A DNA stretch of 64,000 bases from Blattamonas nauphoetae (GCA_033064195.1 JARBJD010000080.1:62001-126000); one strand, 5' to 3'; positions 20,566-32,128 are shown, numbered from the stretch's first letter. The notes: generated by a model not told the origin, from the letters alone. A program made the numbers and translations.

Positions 20566-21318
20566 TCATCATTCTCCATTTCGTTGTTGTCAGCGTCGGA
20601 GTGGGTGGAGAGGGAGAGGCAGAGGGGAGTGGGAAGGTGTGGGTGTCGGGGAGAGGAGGGGAGTCGGTCTGGCGTCGGAGAGGGTGTTCGCTCCTCCTCT
20701 TCACTTCGAGCTTGGCTGGTCATTCAGCATCCAATCAGTCGAGTGTTTTCTGGTTCTGCTTCGCGGACATCTGCAGAATCGACTGTCAGGAGCGGCACAC
20801 ATTGTCATTCGATAACTTTCCATGACAACAAGCGTCTGGGCGAATGGAGTGATTCATTTCTTTCCTCTTCATCTCCCTTCTTCGTGTGAGAGAGAGTGTG
20901 TGTGATTGGCTCGTGTGAATGAAGATGTGTTTTGGTTCGTCGGTCTCTCTGATGAGTCGAGGACGATGGTCGATGGATCGACGTATTGCCTTCCAGAAAG
21001 CTAAAGGTAGAAAGTAGCGGCGAAGGAGAAGGAGAGTGTGGCGAGAGAGAATCCGAATCGTTCCGGTAAACGAAATCATGCGGTGAAGCCAGAGCCCGCA
21101 AAGATCACACACAAACTGGGCGTGTTGTCCAAAACAAGCCACAAACTGTTCGAAATGGAGGAGGGGAGTGGGAAGGGGTGGGTGTCGGGGAGAGGAGGTG
21201 AGTCGGTCTGACAAAGGACGAGATGAGTCCAGAGCCGACAAAGATCACACACAAACAGTGCGTGTTGTCCAAAAGAAGACAGAAATGGTGCGAAATGTTG
21301 TTTGGTTCTTGTCTAATT
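20566..21318. other. Spacer with hybrid minisatellite seed and two downstream blocks
   Basis: At 20590-20690 one unit of the 38-bp minisatellite runs directly into about one and a half units of the 41-bp minisatellite that is expanded at 29500. A further single hybrid unit lies at 21160-21215. Two copies of the family downstream block start near 21083 and 21222. No gene is supported. Confidence 0.5.
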
Positions 21319-22392
21319 CTAAGCACGCTGTGGAAGATTCATGCCATGCAGGTTGCTCCATATGAGCGAACAACCAACAATCCATCTTCCCAAGTCGGTG
21401 TTTCGGTCGTTTAGCTGCTTTTGATTAGTCACATCGTCGAAGCCCTCCATTCTCAGCATTCGCTGGACTATCTTCCACATCTGTCGCTCCGCTCCCTTTG
21501 CTTTGTTCCAGTTCTGCTGGGCATAATTCATATAAGACAGAAGCCAATAGATAGAGTAGTCATTTCCGAAGAATGTGAGACAACTCAGGATCGTGAGAAT
21601 GACTGGCATATGAAGAATAAAATTCAAAGTCGGTTGATAATATGGACATATTTCGAGGAGTTGGGTGAGGAGTGCAATAAATAGCCTGGATAGCTCACCA
21701 TCGATGAGCGAATAGCAATTCACGCACAAATGGCAAATATATTTCTCTGAAGGCGTGAGAAGTTGCTTTAACACCGTCTCCTGAACACCTTGTTGTTCAT
21801 TCTCATCTTTAAGTTTGAGTTGTGGGCGGCCATCCGGAGTTGCGAGACAGAGAGAGTCTTGGATGATATTCATGAGACTATTGTGGATATCAACTCCTTC
21901 TGCAAAGGAAACAGACTGTGGAGTGAGAGAGTTGATGACTTGAGGGATCAGATCAGCTTTGATGAGAGTTAGTTGGACTGCAGCGGAACAGTTCTAGATC
22001 AGAGATTCGAGCATCTTCATTGCTGCTGCGGTGATGACCTGATTTGGGGAAGAAATGAGCACCACAATAGACTGCGTGAAGTCAGTCAAAGATCCACCAG
22101 CGAACGATGCAAACTTGCCAAGGAATGCATCTGTAGAGTTATGAGTGAGTGAACCCACATATTTGAGAAATCTCACGGCTTTCCTTTCCAGATTGCCATC
22201 AAGTGCAGGCTGTAACTTCACAGTGGCAACGAGAGATCGAAAGACAACAGCCTTTTCGGATTCAGATTCACGTTTGCTCTCTCTCCATTTCAAGAAAGGA
22301 GAACAATCTGGCGAATATGAAAAAGAGTGTGAAGAGATACCAGGGCAAGAATAAACAGTGGAGGAGATCATCCTCGAGTATACAGCTCCCAT
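21319..22392 (-). pseudogene. ARM-like family copy with one in-frame TAG at a conserved Trp
   Basis: ATG 22392 (MGAVYSRMISSTVYSC) reads all landmarks. The span is 1074 bp, exactly the length of the intact copy at 30600-31673, with which it shares its first 30 residues almost unchanged. The only lesion is a TAG near 21994 where relatives have Trp in LIWNCSA. Downstream text (IKADLIPQ, QETVLKQLLTPSEKY, LTILSCLTFFG, LRMEGFDDV, HGMNLPQRA) stays in frame. Translation would end at about residue 132. Confidence 0.82.
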
Positions 22393-22636
22393 TCCGTTAG
22401 GTTTCTGAGTTCAATCACTCGTTATGGGTCAGAGAAGAAAGGAGAGAAACAATGAGAGTGAAACGAAAGAATTGTCCAAAAAAGAAGAATAAACATCGTA
22501 TCGTGATTAGTCAGACGATCCAGAAATGAAGAGGAGGCCTTGAACCAGACAAAACGCGTTGTTGACATCAAAATGACGACGAACGATCAAGGAACGAGAG
22601 AGGCAATGCAGAACGACAGATGAAGAGATAGAGACG

Positions 22637-23730
22637 TCAATGTTCGTCATTCATTTCTTCGAATGGGACAGTGACGAACGACAGCAGATGTAGTTTGCAC
22701 ATCGATTCAGCTCTTCTGCTTGATGTCTCCATTCCTCGCCGGAAGTCACACGGACGATACTCTGAATGGTTCAGTGTCAGTGCGATGGGAGAGACCAAGT
22801 TCGGCAGCGATCGAAGGATGGGTCTTTTAAATCTCCGAAATACGTTTCCAGCAATGAGGAGTGAGTGCAGCTTCCGAAACTGCGACACAAACTGAGGCAC
22901 AGAGACCAGCTGGTTCGACACACGCAACAGGTGCTCCAGAGGACAGAGAACGTCACGAAGACGGGTTCGGGTCAATGGATTGGCATGCATCAGCGAATTG
23001 CTGAGGAGAGCAAGGAGTCCTGAGACAAGACACAATTTGGCCACATCGCCAGATCTGATTGGAGTTCAATTTGTGGTGTGACAGGATCAGGTCGGTCAGC
23101 TGAAGAGACGGAACAGCTCGCGTTGAACTCGAACATGTCGAACGAAACATCCAACGTCTGCATGTTGGGAAGGGCGGACAATCCATCTGGTAGACACGTC
23201 AGCAGATGGACAGCAAGCAGGAGGGACGGCAGTGTGGATGTCAACAGAGTGTTTGGAAGCCACGAAATCAGGTTGACAATCAGCGTCATCTCACTACTTG
23301 TCGTTTGGTCCGTTGAGACGACACACACACACGAGGAGAGTGTCGGAAGGAAGTCCCACAAAGTCAGTCGATTCGCATCGAGTGTCCATCCAAGTGTGGT
23401 TGGCTGACGAAGTGTGGATGAAAGGATCGGCTGGTTGAACGACGTGGGCAACGATCGTGCCGTGTTCATTCCGTGCAAGACACAAGTTGATCGAAAAGGA
23501 AAACCTCGCACGACACATCTGGAGAGAGTGCATAACACTGCACGGGGTACGTGAGATGGACAACAGTTGTCACAAAGATTGGTGTTGCATCTCTGTTCGA
23601 GTGGGAAGTGAACAGGAAATGGTTGGGTACATGAAGAAGCATTCTGGTTCTTCGGTCTTTTCAAATCGTCGAAGATCATCGTCGACGAGGGAGTGTTCAG
23701 AAATCCCATTTCATGATCGGAACTAATCAT
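22637..23730 (-). pseudogene. Degenerate leucine-rich-repeat-like gene fragment
   Basis: The minus strand has leucine-rich text in more than one frame. One frame has HLLTCLPDGLSALPNMQTLD and LTLWDFLPTLSSC. The other has LHSLLIAGNVF, ILRSLPNLV and LTDLILSHHKLNSNQI. The spacing (L..L.L..N.. and LP.L..L..L.L) resembles leucine-rich repeats. At least one frame change interrupts it, and its first 400 bp are duplicated at 4940-5360. Introns could explain part of the frame changes. It is an LRR-type host gene fragment at best. Confidence 0.45.
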
Positions 23731-23990
23731 GCAGAAAGAATGAGTTTGGTGAGCAACCAGGAAACAATGACGTGGTCACAAACAGCGAGAAATGACGATG
23801 ATTGGACGGGTTTCGAGTTGGGAGGAGTGGGAGAGTGGAAAGAGAGTGTGGTGACGATTGAGGGAGAAGCGGAATCACTCTCGAAAAAGAGGAGGCGAGG
23901 ACAGAGCCGACAATGCTGATATTCAAACAGCGTTAGTTGTCCAGAAGAAGCTAGAAACAGTGGGAAAGTTTCTCCTGTTCTTGTCCGAGT

Positions 23991-25059
23991 CTATTGACGT
24001 TGTTGGAGGTTCATGCCCAGCTGGTTGCTCCATTCACTCGATTTGACAACAAGAAAGTATCCTTCTTCGTGCTTGTCGTTTCCCAGCTCACCCTCAATCA
24101 CGTCATCGATGCCCTCCATTCTCAACATCCGCTGCACTTTCGTTTGCATCTGTCGCTTTGATCTCCTTCGTTTGATCCATTCCTGCTGGATACCAACCAA
24201 TGAATACAGACAATTGTAGATTGAGTGATCATTTTCGAAGAACGTTAGACAACTTGGGATCGTCAGAACGATAGGCATATAAAAGACAAAATTCTTGGTT
24301 GGTTGATAGTATGGAGATATTTGGAGGATTCTGGTGAGGAGGGTCAGAAAAGTCTCAGATAGCTCGCCATCGACGATCGAATAGCGGTTCGCGCACAAAT
24401 GCCAAATAAACTTCTCCGAAGGTACCACAACTTGCGTAAAAACTGTCTCGTGAACAGCTTGTTGTTCATTCCGATCTTCAATTCCGAGTTGTTCGAGACA
24501 ATACGGAGTTGCGAGCCGGACAAATGTGTCGACTGAATTAACGAGATGAGTGTGGATGTCGACTGCTTCAGTCAGTGAAAGAGACAGTGGATTGAGAGTA
24601 TTGATGACCTGAGGGATCAGATCAGCTTTGGAGAGCAAGGAGATAATTCTGAGAACAGCAAAAGATCAGAGAATCCAGCATTTTCATTGATGCGACGGTG
24701 ATGACTGCATTGTGGGAAGAAAGGAGCATCACAATAGACTGTACGAAGTCTGTCAAAGATCCACCAGCGAACGATGCAAAGTTGCTGAGAAAAGCATCTG
24801 GAGATTGGCGAGTGTGTGAACCCACAGATTTGAGAAATCTCACGGCTTTCCCTTCCAGAGATGCATCAGGTGCAGGCTGCAACTTCAAAGTGGAAACGAG
24901 AGATCGAAAAACAACTGGTTGTTCGTGCACGGAATCAAATTTGCCTTCATCCCAATTAATGAACGCTGAGCAATCCATTGAAAATGGAAATCGAGAGGAG
25001 GACAAAGGATAGCGTGCTTTACTTGAGGAGGTGTCTGTTTTCGTGTCAATCGCCGCCAT
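23991..25059 (-). pseudogene. ARM-like family copy with one central frameshift
   Basis: ATG 25059 (MAAIDTKTDTSSS) reads FINWDEGKFDSV, LVSTLKLQPAPD and MKMLDSLI. It loses frame near 24640, within the segment that normally reads SAKVRLALVKADLIPQ. The rest (SKADLIPQ, HETVFTQVVVPSEKF, LTIPSCLTFFE, LRMEGIDDVIE, LGMNLQQRQ) is open in the adjacent frame to 23991. One indel explains it. The N-terminal half matches the copy at 8792 (EGKFDSV, LVSTLKLQP). Confidence 0.8.
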
Positions 25060-25098
25060 TCCGTCAAAGATTGTGAAATAACACTCGTTATGGGTTCG

Positions 25099-25512
25099 GA
25101 AAACAAAAATCGAAATAATGAGATTGAGATGAAGTTATTGCCCGAAAGGAACATAAACAGTAAACTAACTTATGTTCTGTTTATTCATGAACAGACAGGA
25201 AGTATGTGAAGGAGAGGAAATGAAAGAGGGGAACAAGATGTCGGAGAACGAAGCGTGGACGAACAGTGGAGCATGAAGACACAAGAAGAGATACATGTAC
25301 CCAGTGTCGATTTGGAAGCAGAGGGAGATCGGGGAAGGAGAGTGTGGCGAGAGAGAGAGACAGAAGTGTCTCGTGTTCATTCCAATTCTTCGCCATCTCC
25401 CCACTCATCCCTTCCCTCCTCACATTCAACCTGGGCGAGAGCATCGTCCATCACAAGAGTGTCTCCATCTCACAACACCAAACCAACAACATTGGCTGAT
25501 GTCTCGTCTGAG
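25099..25512. other. Upstream flank and unassigned sequence
   Basis: It lies between the promoter motif of the copy to the left and the Mutator-like element. No gene is supported. It ends in TCGAAGCAC, the target site duplicated by the element. Confidence 0.35.
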
Positions 25513-25521
25513 TCGAAGCAC

Positions 25522-25758
25522 GGGTAGGTCTAGGCTCAGATCCGAAAAAGTCTAGACGCAGATCTGCAGATCGGTCTCGGCGCAGATCTGCAGGTCTACA
25601 CGCAGATCCGACGTTTTACTCCCACTTTTCCACTATACACCTCATTTTTACTACCAACACCTCAGTATCGACATCATTTCCTGGTTTTTTAGTTTCTGAT
25701 CACTTTTCGGTGTTTTTTCATTCTGTGATCAAAGAGATGGACCGATCCTGGGTTGATC
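25522..25758. repeat. Left 237-bp terminal inverted repeat of the Mutator-like element
   Basis: Begins GGGTAGGTCTAGGCTCAG and ends CTGGGTTGATC. The outer 100 bp contain several AGATCTGCAG-type palindromes (GCAGATCTGCAGATCGG, GCAGATCTGCAGG). These could be transposase binding sites or form hairpins. Confidence 0.9.
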
Positions 25759-28251
25759 AAGCAGGAACCAGTCATTTGAAGCAACCTGATAAAATTAAGT
25801 TGGTGTTTGGTGACGTGTGAGAAGAATAGAAACAAGAGAACAAAGCAAAGGTGTTTTGTCTCATCCATTGTTGTAGTTTATGAGGAGAGGGGTGGAAAAG
25901 AGGAGGGAGGAGGCAGAGTGGAAAATATGTACCATGTGATGGGACTAGAGGGAGGCACGGAGGGATTGGATGGGTCTGGGAGGAAGTAGAGATAAAGAGG
26001 AGAAGGATGGAGGGAGAAGGAATGACGGCTCGGAAAGAAGGCAAACTTGCCAATCAGACTATAGTTGTCAGCTAGAATTGAGTGATACTATCATTTTCTG
26101 CTTCCTTCTTAACTTTTCCCTTCATCTCTGTTTTCCTCTTTCTTCTCTTCTCCCTTTGATGGTGCTTCCTTCTTCCGAATCAGAATGGCATCTGTCAACG
26201 GGTTGAGGAGCGGTAAAAGACTCGTCATCACTTTGTGGATGGTCTGAAGTCCAAGAAACTCCACATCAGCGAAACTGGGCGATACAAAGAATGAAAAATG
26301 TTCGAGTGTTTGTAAAAACTGACGAAGGCAATGAAAAAGGCAAAAAAGTAACAATCACCTCTGTTGGTTGTGGCAAGGGCATACTTTGAGACTCTCTGCT
26401 TATCTTCGTGTCTCCCATTCAAAATGAATGTTCAACATCAAAGATTTTGAGTCGAGCGTCTACTAGAATAATGACTTCAAAACCTGCCCTGCTCCTTTTT
26501 CCCCTCCAAGACCAGTCGGTGATCGTAATTTTTGGAGTTGAACTGGTGCGCGGGCTGGAGATGATGGCTGGAGACCGAAGCTGAAAAAGATCTGCCAATG
26601 TGAAGTCAATCTAGAACAAAACGAGTGATGTTGTTGTCCACGTGGTGGATAAATGTGGAGAAACGTCTTCCTCTTCAGAATCGGACAGATCCAAAGAAGG
26701 AGACGCAGAATGAGATTCAACGTTTTGGTGTCCGACGACGGTGATGAATTGAAAGAAAAATAAGGAAGACGCGATGAGAAAATCGGCCCAGATTGTGCGT
26801 GAAATGATAGACCACAATTTTGAAGGCCGTTGTCATGTGGGGGCATCATGAGTGGATCGTTGATTGAGTCTTTCAAATGGGAGATATTCGGGAGAGATGA
26901 CGATATAATGGGTGGCTGAGGTGATGAGGGACGGCCTGGGTATGGATGTTTCGTGAATAATGGAAGAGGTGGGGAGTCTGGTCTTCCATGTGAAGGGGTG
27001 TTTGGGAAAATCGATGATTTGAGCTGAATACGACTGGCTTTGTCATAAAAAAGGATTCATAATCCGCTAAAGCGTCTGCAGGGTGTTTGGAGCGAACTAC
27101 GACCTTGAATTCTGTCCAGTTCGAGAGATATGTTTTGGCGATCAATGAAAAAATTGGTGGAGTTGTTTGTTCTCCCCAAATCGTCTGTGTGCGATATGAA
27201 CTAGAAGTCTCGTTGAGTGAACGAGAGCTTGGAGATCTGATCGGTTTTGTGCTCGATTGAGTGATGGGTGAGTCATTCAGATCTGATCCTGACCAAGACG
27301 GCCGAACAGAAAGAGATGCGATTGTTGAAAGCATCTTGAGATCGTCTGGATACTCCTTTCCAAACAGACCAGTCAAAGGCTACCCAGAACGACAGACAGT
27401 TCGTCAATTTTCGTGTTGGAACGAGAGAAGAGGAAATCTGTGTTTGCAGCGATAGTTGGCTACTTTGTGTATTCTTCGAGCAAAGTAAAATTCCTCCAAC
27501 TCTCACGTGAAATTCGCGGTGTGTCTTTTCCTAATTGCGAAGGTGGTGTTCGGTGTTGGAACGAGAGGACTTTGTTGATCGATGTGATGGGGACAAATAG
27601 AGAAAGAATGGTATTCATCTGCCGTAAAAATGAGGATTGTGGCAATGTGGGTGAGGTCGATGTGAATTTGAGCGAATGTCCCCACTTTAGACGAAGCAAG
27701 ATGAATGAGGAGGTTTTCTGGTCATCGAAGGCTCCAATTGACAGAAATGGGATCGAAAGTTTCCGGACCTATGAAGAAAAATGGAGAAAGTGATGATCAG
27801 AACAGGCGTAAGTCAATTTGTGAGGAGAATGAATCGAGATCGAGAAGGAGGTGATCTCCTTCAAGCAAAGAGCGAGTATCACACTCTTTTGTCCTGAGAT
27901 ACTGTCCAAGAGGGAACGAATACCAAACTGAAGATTCAAGAAGGAAGAGAAGAATGAGAATGAAGAGTTAGCATTTGTGTAAAATGAGAGTGAGAAGATA
28001 TCGATGAAGAACCAACAAAAACGATGAAAACTCGGAAAACCAAACCGATATGTCGTTACAATCAGCTGACACGGAATGAAAGGCGTATCGATGTATACAT
28101 CCTCGTAGACGGAGTGATGAAAGACACACTCACCATCCAGCCGTGGGAACGGTCATTCTGAAAATGATCATGGAATATGATTGAAAGAACAAACACTCGC
28201 TGGTTAACATTCAGCCAGGTGCAGATATACGTTATGTCGAAGATTTGACTA

Positions 28252-28488
28252 GATCAACCCAGGATCGGTCCATCTCTTTGATCACAGAATGAAAAAACAC
28301 CGAAAAGTGATCAGAAACTAAAAAACCAGGAAATGATGTCGATACTGAGGTGTTGGTAGTAAAAATGAGGTGTATAGTGGAAAAGTGGGAGTAAAACGTC
28401 GGATCTGCGTGTAGACCTGCAGATCTGCGCCTAGACCGATCTGCAGATCTGCGTCTAGACTTTTTCGGATCTGAGCCTAGACTTACCC
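28252..28488. repeat. Right 237-bp terminal inverted repeat of the Mutator-like element
   Basis: Reverse complement of 25522-25758, with two differences seen by eye (near position 6 and in the TCTCGG/TCTAGG word). Confidence 0.9.
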
Positions 28489-28559
28489 TCGAAGCACCTC
28501 ACATCACTTCCCCCTTACAGCACGTCCAGGTACTGCCTCTGCGAGACACTTCCTCGTCT

Positions 28560-28905
28560 CTTTCCGTCCCTGTGATTGGCATGACTGTGAGAGTCATGAA
28601 AGGAGACACTGTTCGAGAAAGGGAGAAGTTGGGGAGAAATCAGGAATGGGAACAGTAACACACGAGATGAAGAAATGCGATTGCAGACATGTGGCCACCT
28701 CGAATGAACGGTTTTCAGCTCGCGAAACGCCGAGTGTGGTGAGTGAAGAGGCAGAGAGGAGTGGAATGGTGAGGGTGGTGAGGGAGAGGCAGAGGGGAGT
28801 GGGAGGGTGAGGGTGGTGAGGGAGAGGCAGAGGGGAGTGGGAGGGTGTGGGTGGAGAGAAGAGGCAGAGGGGAGTGGGAGGGTGTGGGTGGTGAGGGAGA
28901 GGTAG
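28560..28905. repeat. Second 38-bp minisatellite and duplicated flank
   Basis: About 28610-28690 matches the flank at 4215-4300, and 28740-28900 holds about four units of the same 38-bp repeat. The right edge enters the CGCAGCATAATCTCGAT word shared with 17150 and 19755. Confidence 0.75.
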
Positions 28906-28925
28906 AATCGCAGCATAATCTCGAT

Positions 28926-29420
28926 TTAACGGTGACAGGATCGACTTAGAAGGAAGGGTGCGTAGGTCACGTGTCCTGTGTTGGATGATGAGATGTTCTC
29001 ATCATTTTGGGATTGAATACTCGTGCCAACTTCGTCAGCATCGTCAGAATCAACAAGAACAATCGCTTCAACTCCATTCGTGCTGAGTCCTTCCAAAAAG
29101 CTTCCTTCCTCCGAACTCCCACAATCCGCCAAATGCGGAGATACTGCGATGGCTAATGATGAAGTTCGCTGCTGAAGGGATGGATGTCGGCCCTCTTCTC
29201 CACGCCATCGGAGAGATGTCCTTCTCCTTCGCTCCGAGATCAGCGTGGTGTGCGATGTCACCCAGACTGTCTCCTCCAAAGCGTCCACTGAAAACGGCGA
29301 ATGCTCAACATCGCATCGCTTGTGTTTTTCTGCTTTCCCTCACTTTCAACACGCAACGGGAACACAGGAGTCGACCGATCAACAAACGAGTCCCTTCGAC
29401 GATCAGAGCAGTGTTGAATG
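28926..29420. repeat. Duplicated gene fragment (partner 19811-20430)
   Basis: The minus strand is open for about 120 codons (LEETVWVTSHTTLISER, GSSEEGSFLEGL, NGVEAIVLVDSDDAD) and is closely matched in the partner. Compared with the partner it lacks about 180 bp in the middle. The source gene is not recognised. Confidence 0.55.
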
Positions 29421-29499
29421 ATACGTTTGAGAAACAACATCGCTGAGGCGATCATGATCTGATGGGGAGACGAAATGAGAACCCAATGGACAGGATGGG

Positions 29500-30555
29500 G
29501 TCTGTCTGACGTCGGAGTGGGTGTCGGGGAGAGGAGGGGAGTCGGTCTGATGTCGGAGTGGGTGTCGGGGAGAGGAGGGGAGTCGATCTGACGTCGGAGT
29601 GGGTGTCGGGGAGAGGAGTGGAGTCGATCTGACGTCGGAGTGGGTGTCGGGGAGAGGAGGGGAGTCGATCTGACGTCGGAGTGGGTGTCGGGGAGAGGAG
29701 GGGAGTCGGTCTGGCGTCGGAGTGGGTGTTGGGGAGAGGAGGGGAGTCGATCTGACGTCGGAGTGGGTGTCGGGGAGAGGAGGGGAGTCGGTCTGGCGTC
29801 GGAGTGGGTGTCGGGGAGAGGAGGGGAGTCGGTCTGATGTCGGAGTGGGTGTCGGGGAGAGGAGTGGAGTCGATCTGACGTCGGAGTGGGTGTTGGGGAG
29901 AGGAGGGGAGTCGATCTGACGTCGGAGTGGGTGTCGGGGAGAGGAGGGGAGTCGGTCTGACGTCGGAGTGGGTGTTGGGGAGAGGAGGGGAGCCGATCTG
30001 ACGTCGGAGTGGGTGTCGGGGAGAGGAGGGGAGTCGGTCTGGCGTCGGAGGGGGTGTTGGGGAGAGGAGGGGAGTCGATCTGACGTCGGAGTGGGTGTCG
30101 GGGAGAGGAGTGGAGTCGATCTGACGTCGGAGTGGGTGTCGGGGAGAGGAGGGGAGTCGGTCTGGCGTCGGAGTGGGTGTTGGGGAGAGGAGGGGAGTCG
30201 GTCTGACGTCGGAGTGGGTGTCGGGGAGAGGAGGGGAGTCGGTCTGGCGTCGGAGTGGGTGTTGGGGAGAGGAGGGGAGCCGATCTGACGTCGGAGTGGG
30301 TGTCGGGGAGAGGAGGGAGTCGGTCTGGCGTCGGAGGGGGTGTTGGGGAGAGGAGGGGAGTCGATCTGACGTCGGAGTGGGTGTCGGGGAGAGGAGTGGA
30401 GTCGATCTGACGTGTCGGAGGGGAGTCCGTCTGGCGTCGGAGTGGGTGTCGGGGAGAGGAGGGGAGTCCGTCTGGCGTCGGAGTGGGTGTCGGGGAGAGG
30501 AGGGGAGTCGGTCTGGCGTCGGAGTGGGTGTCGGGGAGAGGAGGGGAGTCGGTCT
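29500..30555. repeat. 41-bp minisatellite, about 26 units
   Basis: The unit is GTCTGACGTCGGAGTGGGTG plus TCGGGGAGAGGAGGGGAGTCG. Point variants (GTCTGGCGTC, GGTGTTGGGG, GAGTGGAGTC, GAGCCGATC) recur in a higher-order pattern, suggesting block duplications. One unit near 30412 is shortened. Because 41 is not a multiple of three, three units (123 bp) repeat as 41 residues, and a 396-codon minus frame is open throughout. The array starts about 45 bp downstream of the intact family gene at 30600. Confidence 0.92.
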
Positions 30556-30599
30556 GAAGACAGGAATAGTGCGAAATGTTCGCTGGTTCTTCTCTGTTT

Positions 30600-31673
30600 C
30601 TACTGAAGCTCTGGAAGATTCATGCCATGCAGGTTGTTCCATTTGATCGATCTGTAAAAAATCAATCTTCCAGAAATTTCGTTTTTGTCGTTTCGTAGCT
30701 TTTGATCAGTCACATCTTCGATGCCCTCCATTCTCAACATCTGATGCATTATCTTCCCCACCTGTCGCTCCTCTCCCTTTGCTTTGTTCCAGTTCTGCTG
30801 GGTATCGATCATGTCATGCAGAAACCAAAAGATTGAGTAGTCATTTTCGAAGAAGGTGAGACAGCTCGGGATTGTAAGAAAGACCGGCAGATGAAGAATC
30901 AAATCCATTGTCGGTTGATAGTATGGAGATATTTGGAGGAGATGGACAAGAAGTTCCAGAAAATGCTTGGATAGCTCATCATCGATGATCGAATAGCGGT
31001 TCACGCACAAATGCCAAATATATTCCTCCGATGGGATGAGAACTTGCTTCAGAACCGTCTCATGAACAGCTTGTTGTTCATCGTTATCTTCAATCTCCAG
31101 ATATTTGAGACCATTCGGTGTTGCGAGCCAGATAGAGTTTCTGATGATTGTCATGAGACTATTGTGGATATCGACTGCTTCTGGGAAAGGGAGAGACTGT
31201 GGAGTGAGAGAGTTGATGACTTGAGGGATCAGATCGGCTTTGACAAGGGTAAGTCGGACGTTCTCTGCACAGTTCCAGAACAGAGAACCCAGTAACTTCA
31301 TTGCTGCGACGGTGATGACTTGATTTGGGGATGAAATGAGAACCACAAGGGATTGTGTGAAGTCAGTCAAAGGTCCATCAGCGAACGACGCAAAGTTGCT
31401 GAGAAAAGCATCTGCGAATATACGAGTGAGTGAACCCACAGATTCGAGAAGTTTCACGGCTTTCCTTTCCAGATTGCCATCAAGTGCAGGCTGTAACTTC
31501 ACTGTGGCAACGAGAGATCGAAAGACAACGGCCATTTCGTGAACAGATATAAGACTGCTATCTCTCCATTTCAAGAAAGCAGAACAATCTGGCGAATATG
31601 AAAAAGAGTGTGAAGAGATACCAGGGCAAGAATAAACAGTGGAGGAGATCATCCTCGAGTATACTGCTCCCAT
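30600..31673 (-). CDS. ARM-like repeat family protein, intact copy (357 aa)
   Basis: This is the reference copy: one open frame of 358 codons from ATG 31673 (MGAVYSRMISS) to the stop after LHGMNLPELQ, with no intron signs. The protein is predicted to be soluble and almost wholly helical, with repeated L..LL..L and I..L patterns. Landmarks in order are FLKWRD (about 36), LVATVKLQPALD (about 53), FTQSLVVLISS (about 105), VKADLIPQVI (about 145), AVDIHNSLM (about 168), HETVLKQVLIPSE (about 202), YYQPTMDL (about 250), LTIPSCLTFFE (about 268), LRMEGIEDV (about 318) and GMNLPE. An armadillo/HEAT-like scaffold is the best structural guess. Function is unknown. The conserved upstream motif lies at 31701. 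Confidence 0.85.
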   Translation of the reverse strand: MGAVYSRMISSTVYSCPGISSHSFSYSPDCSAFLKWRDSSLISVHEMAVVFRSLVATVKLQPALDGNLERKAVKLLESVGSLTRIFADAFLSNFASFADGPLTDFTQSLVVLISSPNQVITVAAMKLLGSLFWNCAENVRLTLVKADLIPQVINSLTPQSLPFPEAVDIHNSLMTIIRNSIWLATPNGLKYLEIEDNDEQQAVHETVLKQVLIPSEEYIWHLCVNRYSIIDDELSKHFLELLVHLLQISPYYQPTMDLILHLPVFLTIPSCLTFFENDYSIFWFLHDMIDTQQNWNKAKGEERQVGKIMHQMLRMEGIEDVTDQKLRNDKNEISGRLIFYRSIKWNNLHGMNLPELQ

Positions 31674-31713
31674 TCCGTCAGGTTTCTGTGTTCAATCACT
31701 CGTTATGGGTCAG

Positions 31714-32128
31714 AAAATGAACGAGAGAAACAAAGAGAATGAGGTGCAAAAGATGTCCAAAAAGGAAGAATAAAACATCGTATCGTGATTAGTGAGACGA
31801 TCCAGGAATTAAGAGCATTGTCTTTCAGAAAGGAGAAGTGCGGGAGTGGCTGTGAAGGAGAAGGAGAGTGTGGCGACCATCGAGGGAGAGTGGCGAGAGA
31901 GAATCCCAATCGGTCCAGCAAATGAAACCATGAGGTGATGCCAGAGCCGACAACGACGACACACAAACAGCGTTTGTTGTCCAAATGAAGTCAGAAACAG
32001 TTCGAAAGATGTGCCCTCGCTCTCTTAAGTTCTCTTCCGCGTCCTGATCTTTCTCGTCATCGCGGTGGTGTCCAAGAGAAGCCAGAAATTGTCCGAGATG
32101 CTCGCTGGAGCATGGTTGTTTGTTTTGC
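31714..32128. other. Spacer between two intact family copies
   Basis: Contains the downstream block of the right-hand copy (from about 31934) and the 5' flank of the left-hand copy. A minus-strand hydrophobic open stretch at 31703-31984 is derived from the downstream block and is not considered a gene. Confidence 0.4.

Larger units (their letters stand above)
25522..28488. mobile_element. Mutator-like (MULE-type) DNA transposon with unknown cargo
   Basis: A 2967-bp element bounded by 237-bp inverted repeats that differ at about two positions. It is flanked by the perfect 9-bp duplication TCGAAGCAC (25513-25521 and 28489-28497). Long terminal inverted repeats with a 9-bp duplication are the hallmark of Mutator-like elements. 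The 2.5-kb interior has broken minus-strand open stretches (about 26463-27699) and a plus frame at 27413-27793. None shows a MULE transposase motif I can recognise. It is probably non-autonomous or carries captured host sequence. The near-identical repeats imply recent movement. Confidence 0.82.

Noticed and set aside
1051-22392. In-frame TAA/TAG in family copies as evidence for a reassigned genetic code, as known in some oxymonads
   Set aside because: The stops replace Trp and Lys as well as other residues and differ between copies. TAA and TAG also end the long host genes. Ordinary nonsense lesions explain them better.
29452-30642. 396-codon minus-strand frame over the 41-bp array as a repetitive protein
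   Set aside because: The array is open in several frames because the unit lacks stops and is not a multiple of three. There is no start context or non-repeat domain to support a gene.
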